From Stercorarius parasiticus (taxonomy: Eukaryota > Chordata > Aves > Charadriiformes > Stercorariidae), in assembly GCA_013396915.1 (NCBI GenBank), contig VWZL01000298.1, positions 366,144-430,143 of the forward strand: DNA of 64,000 bases, written 5' to 3'. Below the pieces are notes generated by a model that saw only the letters and a list, made by a program, of their open reading frames with translations, was not told the DNA's origin and made no database searches. This document shows, piece after piece, positions 35,636 through 48,235 of this stretch; the first letter of the stretch is position 1, and every line of letters begins with the position of its first letter. The position numbers and the translations under genes were made by a program.

Positions 35636-38600
35636 TACCACCCTTTGCAACATAGTAGTTCAGATAAAAATAAGTTTAAGTTACAATCTGTGATCAAAAT
35701 GTTGTCCTCAGAGGCAGAGAGAAACTGCTTTCGACTTTACTGAGAGTTGCAGATCCATTTTAGAAAACATGTAATTAATTTATGTTTTTAAAGGAGCTGA
35801 TCTGAAGTTCCTTCTCACCTTATTTCGTAAATATGAAATTCAACCCAAAAGTCAACATAATGACTCAACACTAACAATGCCCCCAGCCAAAAAAATGTCA
35901 TTCAGAATTTATCCTCCTCACCCAGGACACCTGGAACAGCAGCTCATGATCCACCTGCTTCACAGATATTAGAGAGTGCAGGACAATTATCAGAGCAAAG
36001 TTAGAATGTCATTTGAGCTACAAAGTGCTCATGTTACATACAGCTGACACATCAGAATACCTGCCTTGAGCAACCGGATTTGCATAAATGAAAGAGCTAC
36101 AGACCATAACTGTCGCAAAGATGTCATATCAATTGGACCACACTTCCTTCTTCATTAGGTTTGTGTGGGGGCAGTCCAGGTAAGGGGGAAGAATGAGGAG
36201 AAGAAAGAAGGGTTAAATATTTTGGATGACACAGTACAGACGCAGTTTCTGTTTTTGACAAGTTAACGACTGTATTTTTAGAATTAAGAACTTAAAGGGG
36301 ATTGGGTACAAGCCAGTAATTTCTTGATCTAAGGAACATTAACACTTATTTCTAATTTGTATATGTTGGCATGCACTTCAGTTGCATCTGCAATGTTTAT
36401 TCCATCCTTTGCTTTGTTTCACATGAGTTCTTTCATTTAAACAGTTATTCTTGTACAGTAGGGGTGATGGGTCCTGAGCTCTCTCCAGTGGCATCAGCAG
36501 CTTCTTGTGTCTCCCTTGGAGAAGTTAACAGCTGGAAAAGAGTTTGTACTGCATAATTTATCATACCCATGAATGCAGTTCATGAACAAACTGCAGTTTT
36601 TACAAGTTCGTTTTCTATTTGAAGCTGTCCAATAAATGTTTTGTGCAAACCAATTTCAGCCTACAAATTGCTCGTAAACTGCTCACTGTGAGTAGTACTC
36701 CCAGTATTTGCTACTTGTAATTCAGTAGTCAAGCCTTTGGGATGTGTCAGGCCGATGACGTCGCTTGATGTTCTCCCCTGAATATTGAGCTAATCCTACC
36801 AAACACCAAGCAGAGGAGAAAATGGGAGGTTAACCAGGTGATAAACCAGGACACAGTAGGTGTAATGCCCAAGGGGACTGGAGAAGATATGAAGGACAGT
36901 GAAGACAAACTAGTAAATGTTAAAAAACAGTGTCAGCTTAGATGTTAGCAGTGCAAGAAAATGAACAGCAGTTCCCCGTGAGGAGCTGTAAGTAAGTTTA
37001 TTCTCCCTATTCTTTATTTAGGAGGATGGCCTAGACCAAGAGGAAATTCAGTCTTGATCTGGCCAAAATTACTAGGTTTCCCATGATAAATAATGCCATT
37101 TGATTTAATCAACTTGTTAAAAGTTGCATTTTTCACTACTTGACATATAACAAGACTTTGCCCTTCACAGATAATTTATTTCAACCACCAGTTCACAACA
37201 GCCAGGTAGAGAAGTAGAAAGGTTTGTGGAAGAATATCAACACTGATTTTCCAGCACTTCTCAACCAAAAAAAATGGTCATAAAAATATTCTTTGACCTA
37301 TTAGATGTGTTTTTACTGTCCCCTACTTCAGACTCCGTGTTCTAGAAAATACAGAAATACCAAGTATGGAATATCCCCTCCCACTCCCCAAATAGTTGCC
37401 TTAGAATTGAGAGAGAAAATAAAAATGTTATTTCTCTTTACTACACGTAAGTTTAATCACAGTGCATTTTTCTTCCATTTGCCTCAAGGCAAAACAGAAA
37501 TTTTAGAGAGGACTGAACAGTTACCAATAGATCACAGAGGTAGGCAGAACAGCAGGAAAAGGACATAAAGGTATTATTGGCAAAGCAGCATAAGCAAAGG
37601 GGGACTCAGTAGGAGAATTAGCAGAAATGTAGGTCAGAGCTAAGGTCTTCGTGTCCCTGGAGGCTAGAAAAGAAAGTCTGAAACTACAGCAAAGTCACAC
37701 AGAGGCGTTTTTCAAGGCATGATTGTACACGTGACCATTGGTGCTGAAGAAACTTCAGAGAAATTACTGTACAATAATAACCGTAATTTCTGTAGTGGAT
37801 ATCACAGGAGTTAAATTCTAAAACACTCCGGCAATTTCATTTCTGCACAGAAAATGGTATTAAACAAGGTCTAGAGGTTTTTTCTTCCAGCCGTGCAATC
37901 ACTATTGGAAGAAAAGAGTAACTCAAGGCAAGTGAAAGGAACTCCGAAAGATCTAGGCATCTGCTTCATTTCAGAAGGTTGGGGTTTTTTTGAGATTTGG
38001 TGTGCTTACATTTTGCCAGGCTTCAATTTTGGCCACTTTATTTGCCTCTTCAAACACAGCAGTGGCCCAGAGCTTTCCAGTGTAGGAGGTTCCTCCATTT
38101 GCAATGCAGCCCTCTAACCCAGAATCTGCCCTGGACTCAAACCTTTTGAACACGTGGTATCTTGCTAATAACGGACAGTTACTTATCTCCAAATGTTAGA
38201 GAGAGGAAATACATGTTGAAGAATAAAAATAACCCATAGAAATATTTTTATCTGATGAGGTGAGATTTGGAGGTATTCATGACAGTTTTCCAAACATCAG
38301 TTATGAAGAGAAAAAATCATCTCCATCAGAAAATTATCATGAAAAAGTTTGATAGTCTGAAAAGCCAAAGTTAAGAATTGAAGCAAGTGTGGAGTCCAGG
38401 TAACACCAATCATTGCTCCTCCATTAGCTGGTGGCAATAGCATTGAGAAGCCAAATATTCATCACCTCCCACCACACAGGTGAACTGTAATTTTGCAGCT
38501 TGGAAAAATGTCATCCTTCAATTGTGTCTTGCTTTTAAATAGGTAGTAAAATATTGCCGTCATGTGTGGGTACATACCATAATGCTTTTGATGCTTACCT

Positions 38601-39039
38601 TTGCACAGATCATTTGGGTCTCTAGCATCCAGAGAAATTAAACAAGGTCATATGTAAAAGACTACGTGTTATGTGAAAACCAGCAACACAGATTACATCA
38701 ATGCCAGTAAAGCACCATGCTAACAACAGTAATAAAACCATTTGTCCAATATTGTTGGATACACACAATTTCAACTCCTGCAGATGGTAGTTATTGTTCA
38801 GAGACTTCTAGAATGATAATGCATTGTGCACGCAACTGTTAGGAGGCTTAAAATAGGGATGAGACAGATGACCTTTCCAACTTTCACTCACTGGATTCTT
38901 CTCAGCACTTGGTTTCCATAGTCTATCCATTTAATCTGGTCACTTGGGATGTCAGCAAGCAGTGATGATACAAGCATACAGTCAGGTGCTGCTATTTACC
39001 AAGCACCATGCTACACCTATTGCTTGAATAAATCTGAAC
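35636..39039. other. Unique DNA, no gene seen
   Basis: I recognise no gene or transposon. Open frames on both strands at 37.9-38.2 kb overlap each other and lack domains. A CRE-like TGACGTCG occurs near 36768 but stands alone. Confidence 0.5.
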
Positions 39040-39410
39040 AGCATCTTAAAGCAAAGGAGACACTGCTGCAGTAACATTGACAGAAGACCTAGCTATTAAG
39101 CTGTCTACAGAGTCTAGTATCAGTGAAATGTTTGACAGCCGCAGGGACAAATATGTATTAGCAACATTGCTTAATCCATGTTTCAAGGGCAGAATTGAAA
39201 CCATGCCTTCACCCTATGCAGGCACAGATTGCTGGAAGGATACTGTCATAAATAATAGTGCTGGAGGCCATACCATTATGCACCTCCTCTTCTCCCTCAT
39301 CCTTCCACTTAGCTCCCCTAGGCCAAGTATATCTCATAAAGCAGAAGATGCACAAGCTCCTGGAACATCACAGAGTGCAAAAGAAGTAATCACAGCATAC
39401 CTATAGTTCC
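39040..39410 (+). pseudogene. hAT-family transposase remnant
   Basis: A 109-codon open stretch (39077-39406) contains DKYVLATLLNPCFKGRI, which fits the hAT transposase pattern (D.Y.LATLLDPRFK) found ahead of the C-terminal dimerisation region. A CW pair (TDCWKDT) and a SQSAKEVITAYL segment also suit this family. The zinc finger, catalytic residues and C-terminal hATC domain are not visible, and no terminal inverted repeats were found. This is a fossil of a cut-and-paste DNA transposon rather than a working gene. A domesticated ZBED-type gene is unlikely because the frame ends at once in both directions. Confidence 0.6.
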
Positions 39411-39569
39411 TGGGTCTTCCTTTATCAGCTCAGAGTGGGGCAGTACCTCCCAGGAAAAACTCAATTTGTCCGTATCATGGGAAGAATCTGTTCATTATGA
39501 AAGGTCTATAGGTGTCATGGGAGACCTTTTCATATGCTGGGAAGTGAGAAGTTGACTTTCGAAAAGATA

Positions 39570-39690
39570 TGCTCTAGTTCAGACAGGAATTAATTCAGCG
39601 GAGCCTATGGCCTGTGTTAAGCAGGAGGTCAGATTTGATGATCACAATGGTCCCTTCTGGCTTTATAATCTATAAAGACTAACTATGTTA
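39570..39690 (+). mobile_element. Old CR1/L2-type LINE 3' end or LINE-tailed SINE
   Basis: The segment reads AGATATGCTCTAGTTCAGAC, then a GGCCTGTGTT...GCAGGAGGTCAGA block, then GATGATCACAATGGTCCC and a TTATAATCTATAA end. This is the 3'-terminal pattern of old sauropsid CR1-group LINEs (GGTCAGACTAGATGATC...GGTCCCTTCTGG...ATCTATGA). It differs from the younger CR1 tails elsewhere in the window. Only about 120 bp remain, so a SINE that borrowed such a tail cannot be excluded. Confidence 0.65.
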
Positions 39691-42600
39691 AGGGAGGGAA
39701 AAAAGACAAAGAAAGAAACCAATACCAGTATTTTTAAACCTCCAAATTCCCCACCATCCAATACGTGCTCAGATTTCTTTTTCAGGTGTGTGTCTGTCTG
39801 GCACTGAGACATATCGAAGAAGTGGGCTTAATAAACCACAGCATAGAGCACCTCTTCCTTAAAGGGAGTAATTTGAAAAGCTTAGCAAATTAGACATGCA
39901 ACATGCAGGTGACTCTCTAAATTAGCCTACTGGAGGAGACTGCAGAGGAATCTATCCATCAAAATTCTTACAGGAAGGTGAAGAGGCATATTACCAAGTG
40001 TTGTGCTTATATTCCCATTCCCTTTTTCCCCACTTCCCAAATATTATATAAAAGATTTTCTCTGCTCTCTGCTTGAATAATTTGGCACAAGATAAGAATT
40101 GTGCAAATCTCTGTTCTGTAAGAGCTTTTCCCGGAGTTTTGGTTCACCTGGGTTCATAAATCTCTGGGTTTTGCTTTGAGGTTTAAGGACATCTGAGCTG
40201 CAAAACTGCAAACTGATCTCACGTTAATAGTGTGCAAAACTGCAAAATTACAAAGCCATAAATGGATTTACATTTGCAACTTAGCAACAATGGGCTGACT
40301 TTCCTGTTTGTAACAAAAATCTACAGCCAAGCACATTTTACCGTACATCCACAGCACATGGGCACACAGATACACATGCAGCCGATTTACTCGCTGGAAA
40401 TTTGTGAGTGAATCCAAAGAGTGAAAGCTCATAACAAGTAAACAATTTGGAGAGTATTCTTTCTCAAAGCATCCTTCATTTTAGGCTTCTGGATTATTTC
40501 ACTTTTATTTTCTCTTGTAGTACTGAATGCTAAATCAAATAAAACCCAGACCATGTAAAACAAGAAATCAGTCAAACTATTGAGACTGTAAGGCTTGTGT
40601 TTATACTAGAATATTTAAACAGAAAATACAAATCCCAGATTTGAACGTACACATTCAGGTAAATCCAGCAGGTATCATAAAATTGGGCAACCTCTTTTTT
40701 CTCTGCACTAATTTCATAACACAGGAAACTCCTTTGAAGAATAAATCAGGAAAGAACGGTTGTACCAATATAAAACTAAGTATTATGTTTACATATTTTC
40801 ACTAAAAGCAAACTAAGCAAACTGTAATACAAAAATGGTAAATTTATCTTCATATGAAAGGGAATATTTTTGTGAGGATAGTTAAGGTGGCCTAAAGGGA
40901 CCATTTTGCTTTGATAAAAACAATTTGGCAGGGGATGGAGAGGATAAGATATTTACTTCACATTTTCCACCCCATTTGCACCTGTGAAACAAAAAGGGAG
41001 GGGTCTATCTCACTTTTGACAAATGTTTGGCTTGTGAGAAGTCACCCAATTTCCATCATTACTCCTAGCCAGGCACACATTGCAGAGACAAGTATGTCTC
41101 TTATTATCATTATCATCACTGTTTATTCTGGGTGGCCAAGAGAGAAGCCAGGCTTAAGCTTCATTGTCTTAAGTGTTGAGATTTCTCCTGATGTTGGGCC
41201 CTAACAAGTCTTACTAATATGCCTCAAATGGGCAACATTTGGGTTAGCTGCAACTCTAAGAAACTACAAAACAGCAACAGTTAGAGATACTAACTTGAGG
41301 AAACATCCACATCCAGAAACAAACCAATTTTCAAAGACACTTAGGAGCAATAGGATGCAGACAATTTTGCAAATCCCACTCTTAAGGACTCCTGTTCCCA
41401 TGAGGTACACGCAAGTTAGGCACATACAGCAAGATCCACTATAAGGCTATGCATTTTTTGGGTTCCTGAGCCATGCAAAAGGTTCAGCTGAACTGTGCAG
41501 GGCTCCTTCACCTCCTGGCATCCTTAAAAGATATCCCATAAAGAGGCTCCATTGTTTCTGACTATACAGATAGGTAGGTCCTCCTCTCCTGGGCAGGAGT
41601 GCCAAAATCCTTCCCTTTAGATATTGCAGCTTGGAGGAGTGTAGCCTGTTACCAAAATCCATTACCCTTGTGGCTCCTTGTGCCACACACTTTGCAAGCA
41701 TCACATTACATCTGTCACGTCAAAGCACAAGGACTCACTTATGCTACCTGGTGCTAAGTGTAGGGGAAAAAGGCACTTTGTAGGTAGAGATGGGGCTGAC
41801 TGACCAGAAAGCAGCAAATCTCCTTGACCCAGCTCTCTGCAGAGGGGAAGAGGAAGAGTAAACCCTTCTTGCCTGAAAATACAGCCCTGCTTCCCACCTC
41901 CCCGCCGTATGTACGCTCTCAGCTCTCTAATCTCAAGGGTACATGCACACAAACTCACAAGCACACTATTACGTCTACTCTAAGCAGGTCTGGTGTATGT
42001 CTTCTCTGTCACCCTCAAGGCAAGTTAGTCAAAAAGAAACTGCTTTGAGGCTCCTGCTGCAGCCAGGTAGCTTTATGAACAGGTACCAGATAGCTTTATG
42101 AACACCCATCAGCAGAAACTTGGCACTTCAGGGCAGGGAGTGTGTCTGTCAGAAACATATGTGACTGGGAAACCTTACTGCTTCCAGGTTTTGGCAACAA
42201 AGCTGCTGTAATTCTGAGAAGGTTGGTGCGGCTTCATCAGATAGACATGGGCACCAAGAGATTGCTATGGGCTTACTTAGGTCTAGAGCCTTGCCTTCAC
42301 TAGCAGCACTGAGAATCCTAATGCAAAGGCAATGATCTTTCCTGTTGTCATTTTAAACACTACATTATTTATTCCCACTTGGAACAGACCTAGTAAACAC
42401 AGTATTTAAAAATTACTTTGTCTTCCTTTATGAGAGCTCCCAATGGTTTTGGACCTGTGAAGCAACAGAAAGAAATATCTGCCAAAAAACCTCCTTCAAA
42501 CCAGGAAGCATTAGCAAAATGTCTCAGGAAAGCCTAATCCCTCAGTATTTGTAATTCACAAAAGTTTGGCTGAGTCTCCAAGCCCCTGGATGCTTCTGTG

Positions 42601-44689
42601 AATTGGAATCACTGGTCTTTTTAAAAATTCAGTCCTCCTTCAGACGCATTTGAAACGCTGTCGTCTTGCTGTTCATTTGAGCTCAGGTGAAAATCAAAAA
42701 GGCTTTATGTCCTCACTGCCACTGAAGGCATGCCTACAGCACAGATAGGGTCCTAGCTGGCATGGGTGATGGCAGATCTCGTCATGGACTTCAGCTCAGG
42801 CTGTGGGATCCCACCAGGGATCTCACGTATGTGCTCAGATCACTGGTCCCTACTGAAGCCTGTACCAGTGCGTGTTCATGTCTCTTGCTAAAACTCAGTA
42901 AATTCCACAGTTTCCTGTCCAAGTGACTCAATAAATGTGGATCACCAGCAGTAAAGCAGTTTTTTTATAAAGGGCAAGGAGGACTGGGTCTTGGGAAACC
43001 ATGCTCTGCTACCACCGGCCAGCTTTGCTTTCCAAGTGTGGCAAAGTCCTGGCAAAAATAAATATATAAATAAATAAGTGAAGCAATCACCACGAGGAAA
43101 GCAAGCAGAGGAGAAGGCCTTGCCCAGCAGCAGGCTGAGAGGGGCTGATAATGAATGACTGATGATGATTACATGCAATTTTTTACTTTCTGCAAAATGA
43201 GAGAGACTGGCCAAGTCAGACCCACAGCGCCATAGAGTCAGGGTGGAAAGCTGACTCAACAGCAGATCTCTGCTCCCTTGGCAGGTGGAGGGTCCAGCTT
43301 CAGGAGATGAGCTGCTCCGGGCACCCATGGAGCATCTTGCAGGCAGGAGCTCCTGGGCCACCGCCATGGGCAGCACAGCCCCTTGGCAGGAGCGGTCAAG
43401 GGAAAGAAATGTCATGGGAATGAATTCAGAAGGGGAAGGGGAGGAGGAGGAACCCACATAACAAAAATGCTTAAGATTAATGAATCGGAGATGAAAGTTT
43501 ACATATGCACTTGGAGAGCAGGAAAGGATGCTCATGAGCTTCCTCCATGACAAATGTAGGCAAGAAAGAGGGAGGAAAGAACTATTAATCAGTGGTAGAA
43601 ACAGATTTTTTTTCTTCCTCTCAGGAGAAGCCAGGCCAGGTAAACTGCTTGGAGTGGTTGTTTCCAGCTTGCCTTTTACAGAGGGCTGCTCGGCAGGCCC
43701 CACCGCTGCCTGCAATGAGCCAGCAGCCTTTAAGCCCAGCTCTTCCCTCATCTCCTAGCACAAAAAGGAAAAGAGTCCTAAAGATAGCATATGAGTAAAA
43801 ACCTTCATGTTCATGTTTCAGCCACTGTTGTTATTCACAGCACAACTTACAAGCATGGCTACCTGCCAGTCAAACAAATACCACTCTACCGAGTCCCCTA
43901 AACAGCCATCTGATCCTTTTCTAACTGTTGTTTAGAGTTGTTTAGGGGTGCCCATGGAGTGATGATTAACAGCCCCAGGCGCTGCGCGAGCACTTGGAAT
44001 ATGCATTTCTTACTAGTAGGGACATTTTTTCCTTCATATTTTTATTGGTTGTGTTTTATTAGTCACATTGCTCTTCAGCCTCCCTGCAGCATTGGCAGCA
44101 ATGCCATTAGCTCGAGATGAAGGTGCATGTCCTCCCTTCATGGCTGAGGTGAGGTACCACAATAAAAGCAATATCAATAAACAGTTCATTGCAGAAAATT
44201 AATAAGCAGTGTGCTGATGAATTGTTGGCAGCTGGTAGTGACTACAGAATAGGTAACACACTTAATATCAAGTCATTTCTTGTTTTGGTTGCTAAGAAAG
44301 TATTTAGGAGTCTTGATAGCATGTAGTAAAACAGACTGGAGAAGGTATACAAATATTAAGTGAAGTCCAAGCACATTAATTACTTAGTAAGTGCTTGTAA
44401 TTATCTGACAACTAGAGCACCTTGCTTGATCTGACATATGTAGTGTTACTCCCTTGCACCAGCCACAAGAAACATTGTGGAAACATTGGCGCTGTGTGAT
44501 AAAATACACTGCGCTTTCACCCCAGTATCTAAGAGATCCACAGAGCAGGGCAAAGCCTCACAGCATCCCAGCAGTTGGATACGCCTTTCTGTACCCCTTT
44601 TACAAGTGGGCAGAGAGAAGCAGGGACCCCTGGAAGGTCTTAAACTGTACACTGAGGTGAAAAAGAACAACATCATCGTGCACCAAGGC
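39691..44689. other. Gene-free stretch with one long anonymous ORF
   Basis: This is mostly unique DNA. The longest minus-strand open frame of the window (42942-43751, 269 codons) lies here in a GC-richer patch. Its product is Ser/Leu-rich with no recognised motif. A polypurine run is at 43428-43452. The 44170-44420 part is AT-rich with TAATTA motifs and a CAAGCAC/GTGCTTG inverted repeat (44368-44374 and 44391-44397). Confidence 0.5.
42942..43751 (-). CDS. Anonymous 269-codon open frame, probably not a gene
   Basis: This is the longest minus-strand open frame without N. The deduced product is rich in Ser, Leu and Pro, has no recognisable domain and no signal peptide at its start, and contains a chance-looking hydrophobic stretch near its C terminus (TYLFIYLFLPGL). 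The region is GC-richer than its surroundings, which lowers stop frequency. By a rough chance model, an open frame of this length would be unexpected (about 0.02 per window), which is why it is listed. Codon usage and product character do not look like a conserved protein. Confidence 0.12.
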   Translation of the reverse strand: MREELGLKAAGSLQAAVGPAEQPSVKGKLETTTPSSLPGLASPERKKKNLFLPLINSSFLPLSCLHLSWRKLMSILSCSPSAYVNFHLRFINLKHFCYVGSSSSPSPSEFIPMTFLSLDRSCQGAVLPMAVAQELLPARCSMGARSSSSPEAGPSTCQGSRDLLLSQLSTLTLWRCGSDLASLSHFAESKKLHVIIISHSLSAPLSLLLGKAFSSACFPRGDCFTYLFIYLFLPGLCHTWKAKLAGGSRAWFPKTQSSLPFIKKLLYCW

Positions 44690-44870
44690 TCTCATCCAGG
44701 AATAAGGACATCTGGCTTTTAATTCTTGGCTTTCTCCGGAGCCTCATTTTTCCATACGTAAAATAAGGATGATAGTACATCGTACGCATATAGGTCCCAC
44801 ACGATGACAATTAACATGTCATCCACCTAAAAGGCACTTCCACGTCACGCTTTAATAGTAAGCCATGAAC
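44690..44870 (+). mobile_element. MIR-type SINE fragment
   Basis: The order of segments follows MIR/CORE-SINE: AAGGACATCTGGCTTTTAAT, then TTCTTGGCTTTC, then GCCTCATTTTTCCATACGTA, then AAAATAAGGATGATAGTAC. These correspond to the ...ACCTCTGGGTTC...CCTCAGTTTCCCCATCTGTAAAATGGGGATAAT core. A part of the middle is deleted. It is an old, shared amniote repeat. Confidence 0.62.
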
Positions 44871-47800
44871 ATCACTGCCTACAGGATTGCAGTCTCAGGT
44901 GGCAAATTCTTCAGGGGTGAGGACACCCTTTCTTCACACATGGGCAGAACAGAGCACGGGGGGAGGGAGGGAGTGATTTTGCCTGGTATTTCTAGGTGCT
45001 GCTGCAATCGAGCCAACAAAGAGCACAAGCACTCACACGGTATTCTCCACGTATGGTGGCTGAGGTGGAAAAATGCAGAAGACGTTACACACCAGCAGCA
45101 GTTTTGCAAGGAGAAATAAGAGACGCTACTACAGCTAACTACTCTTTTCTTTCCCCCCTCCATTTCCAGAACTTTCTGTAATGCTTTATGGTTTGCTCTT
45201 TTTATTAAGTTGTTTAAAGGCATGAAGGAAGAAATTATGTGAAGGAAAGAAAAAGATTAACGTATTTCCAAACATGCCGCTAAAAAAAAAAAAAAAATCA
45301 CCTGATCCCTACCAGAATTTCACTGACTAAATTGTTAAAAGGGGGGGGAAATCCTGTACAACATCCCATCCAGATGGTAGTTCCAGTGCTCCGTGGTCAG
45401 CCTGTTTATTAATGAACATCTGTTTTCCTTACAAAACAGGGTGAACTTTCTACTATAAATTCTCCTTTCACATATTTCTTGGAAAATGACATTAGGAGTT
45501 ATTCACTGTCACATAGATAAGCCAAATTTATTTTTAATTTTAGAAATTGCATATTAATTATAGCATTTCTGTCACTCACTAGATTATTGATGAATGTATT
45601 GCTAAAACATATAGCTAGTTGAATATTGAAAAACCAAAAAATATTACTTTGTCTTTGAAGATACTTGGCTCCAGTTCCTTTAGTTGTCCTTTTAGCTTTC
45701 TGCACAAGTGGATGAATGCTGCTGGTAAAGATGATAATGGACGCCAAACTTCAAAGCATTATACACATAGTGCTAGAGTTCTCTAAAATAATGAATAAAT
45801 TTGAGCATATCACTCTCTAGTCATGGATACTTTTTCAATAAAAAAATTGCTTTATTGTAATTCAAGGTAAGTTCCTTCTTAGTTCTAACCATATCTTATT
45901 GTTTACTGAATGTTATACATTGAATTACAGAGAAAGACTGAGATTTGGTAACCTAAGAAGCAGTTAAAGTTTGGAGGCAGACCAGAGTTATAACTACAGC
46001 ACCATATGTAAGGCAATATTTTAATTACAAATGAGAAAGTGGTGGAAAATTTCAGTCCAGCCTCAGGATTTTGAAACACCACAATCAAAAGACATTGAAA
46101 GACAATGTTTGGATGCAACCATTTTAAAAATAAGGTTTAGATTTAAATTCAGAGAGATTTAATAGTCTGCAATGATATATACCTTCCGAGAATATAAGGA
46201 TCTGAAACTTGTCTGCTACGTTGTTTTTTTTCCAAGTACAATGGCTGTTTTAACACAGTGGTGCAGAACAATAGTACTTTTACAATGTCTTTCCTTTTGT
46301 GCTCTGACATTACTTTAAGAGAGAAACAAGCTTGGAGCTGGTGTACTGGCTTATGCAGAAGTTTCAAAACCATAGACAAGTGATTTCTGTTTGTTTGTTT
46401 GTTTGTTTGCTTTTTAACAGAAAAATTTCAAGGCTTTGAAGTTGTAAGAAATACATCTGTGTGTGTGTACAAGCATGTCTTTGATTCTATGTTCACCCTG
46501 ATATCCAAGGTACGTGACTTATCTTTAGTTCAATGGCTGTGGTATCACTACGACGCGACAGGTCAAAAAAACGTGAATAAATGGCGTATTACTTATCTAC
46601 TGGAAGCCACAATTCTGAGGGCAGTGAAACTGTGCTATATAAAGACCATAGCTCCTTTCTAGTTTCAAATTCTGCAGCATAGCTACCATCAAAATCAACG
46701 TTTCACCTCCATCAGAGCGGTAAGCATTTCAGTTAAAAAATAGGAACAAAACAAACGCAAAAACCCCAAGCACTCAAATGCACGAGAGAAAAGCCAGACA
46801 AAAAAATACGGTTAAATTGTTACATTGTCTGGGTTGTCCATCCTGCAATCTGCTCCTCCAGAGAAAGCGAGGACATTCCCACAGGAAACAGGGCAAAGCA
46901 GAACAACACTGAATTCAGAGAGGAGACCTTGGGAAGGGGGTTTGGCTTTTATGGACTGAGGAGGTGACTCTCTTTTTCTGATTGCTTTCTGTCACCGCTA
47001 ATCAGGATTGCCATGGCAGGAGTTAACTGACCTCATAGAAGCAGGGAAGCATGGACTTAGGTGTGACTGTAGCTGGAAGCCCCAGCAGGCTCGGACATTG
47101 AGGGAGCCCCATACACCCCACAGTGGCAGCCGGGTGGCTCCCACCTTCCCCTTGCAGCTGCCATCCCCTCCTGCACCCTCCTCTCTCTTGGGAGGATTGC
47201 ACCGTCCGACACCGAGCTGCTCAGCAGTGGACAAGAGCTCTGCCTCTGGTGCAAAGTCATTGCCAGAACAGTTTTGGCATCCAATCTGAAGTTTTAAATA
47301 AGCACTTAGAAATGCAAATGCCCCAACCCACACCCATGGAGACTTCAGGAAGCAAAATTAAACCTGGGATTTCTTTTGTCTACAAACCGTGAGCACAAAA
47401 GAGGTTTTAAGTATCTGTCCTTAAATGCTTCTAAAACTGCAAGTGTAAAATGGCACAGAAACATCCTCCTCGAGGAGGGCTTGCAGCCGAGTCATGGAGC
47501 AGAAACTGCTCTCGGGTCTGTTCCAAGTCCATTACAGATGACACAAGTGTTATCATTTTTCTGTGCCTCACTGCCACCCTTGGACTCTGCTATTCAGGCA
47601 GTAAACAGTTTCCAGAAGGAATCATCTCTGGCTACGTCTGAGTTGCTCTTAGTGCAGTGGAGCTCAGCTGAGGCAGTATTGTAACTAACTGTTTCCCTGC
47701 TGCAACAGCGAATCTCTAATTATAAGCCTAATTGAATGGCCTCAAAAAGGGAGAAGAGCATCCTCTCCTATGCATATATATTTAAGAAAAATGGGACTGG

Positions 47801-48004
47801 GAGACAGAGCTGTTACAGTTTGCATCTTTCAGAAAAAATAAACACAATAGGATATTTCAGGATTTTCAGGGCCAGCTCATGACACCCTTGCACTGCTCTG
47901 TATGGGGCACGTACCTTTTAAGCCCCAAGGTTCTTTCAAGAATCCTGGCCTCAGTAGCTAACACTGTTTTACCACCAATCTAGGGATCCCTTTCTAACCC
48001 TAGG
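44871..48004. other. Unique DNA with simple repeats
   Basis: No gene is recognised. It contains an A run (45282-45297), a G run near 45342-45349 and a (TTTG)n microsatellite at 46388-46409. A GC-rich patch at 47080-47190 gives overlapping open frames on both strands that look like translated GC-rich non-coding DNA. Confidence 0.5.
46388..46409. repeat. (TTTG)n microsatellite
   Basis: Five and a half perfect TTTG units are present, a short simple repeat. Confidence 0.95.
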
Positions 48005-48235
48005 GGAAGTCAGTGTGATCTGCTGGATAACACAGTGGCCTGGAACTGAACAGATTTGTCTCTAATCCCAGCTCTGCTGTTAGTTGACAGATGACCTTGA
48101 GTACTCCCTCTGCAAAGCTCTTATTCCCCATATGCAAAACGGAGACCCTGACAGTCACTTCATTTTTAAAGAACTTGAAGATCTACTGGTGAAGATGTCC
48201 TAGGTAACAGCCATGTATTATCATTAATAACTCAC
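48005..48235 (+). mobile_element. MIR/CORE-SINE
   Basis: The segment contains GTGTGATCTGCTGGATAACA, TCTAATCCCAGCTCTGCTGT, GATGACCTTGAGTACTCCCT and CCCCATATGCAAAACGGAGA, in the order of the tRNA-derived MIR head and core. The 3' part (AAGAACTTGAAGATCTACTG...GTATTATCATTA) fits the LINE-derived tail (...CTTTGAGATC...GTATTATTATT). The copy looks nearly full length but diverged. Confidence 0.75.
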
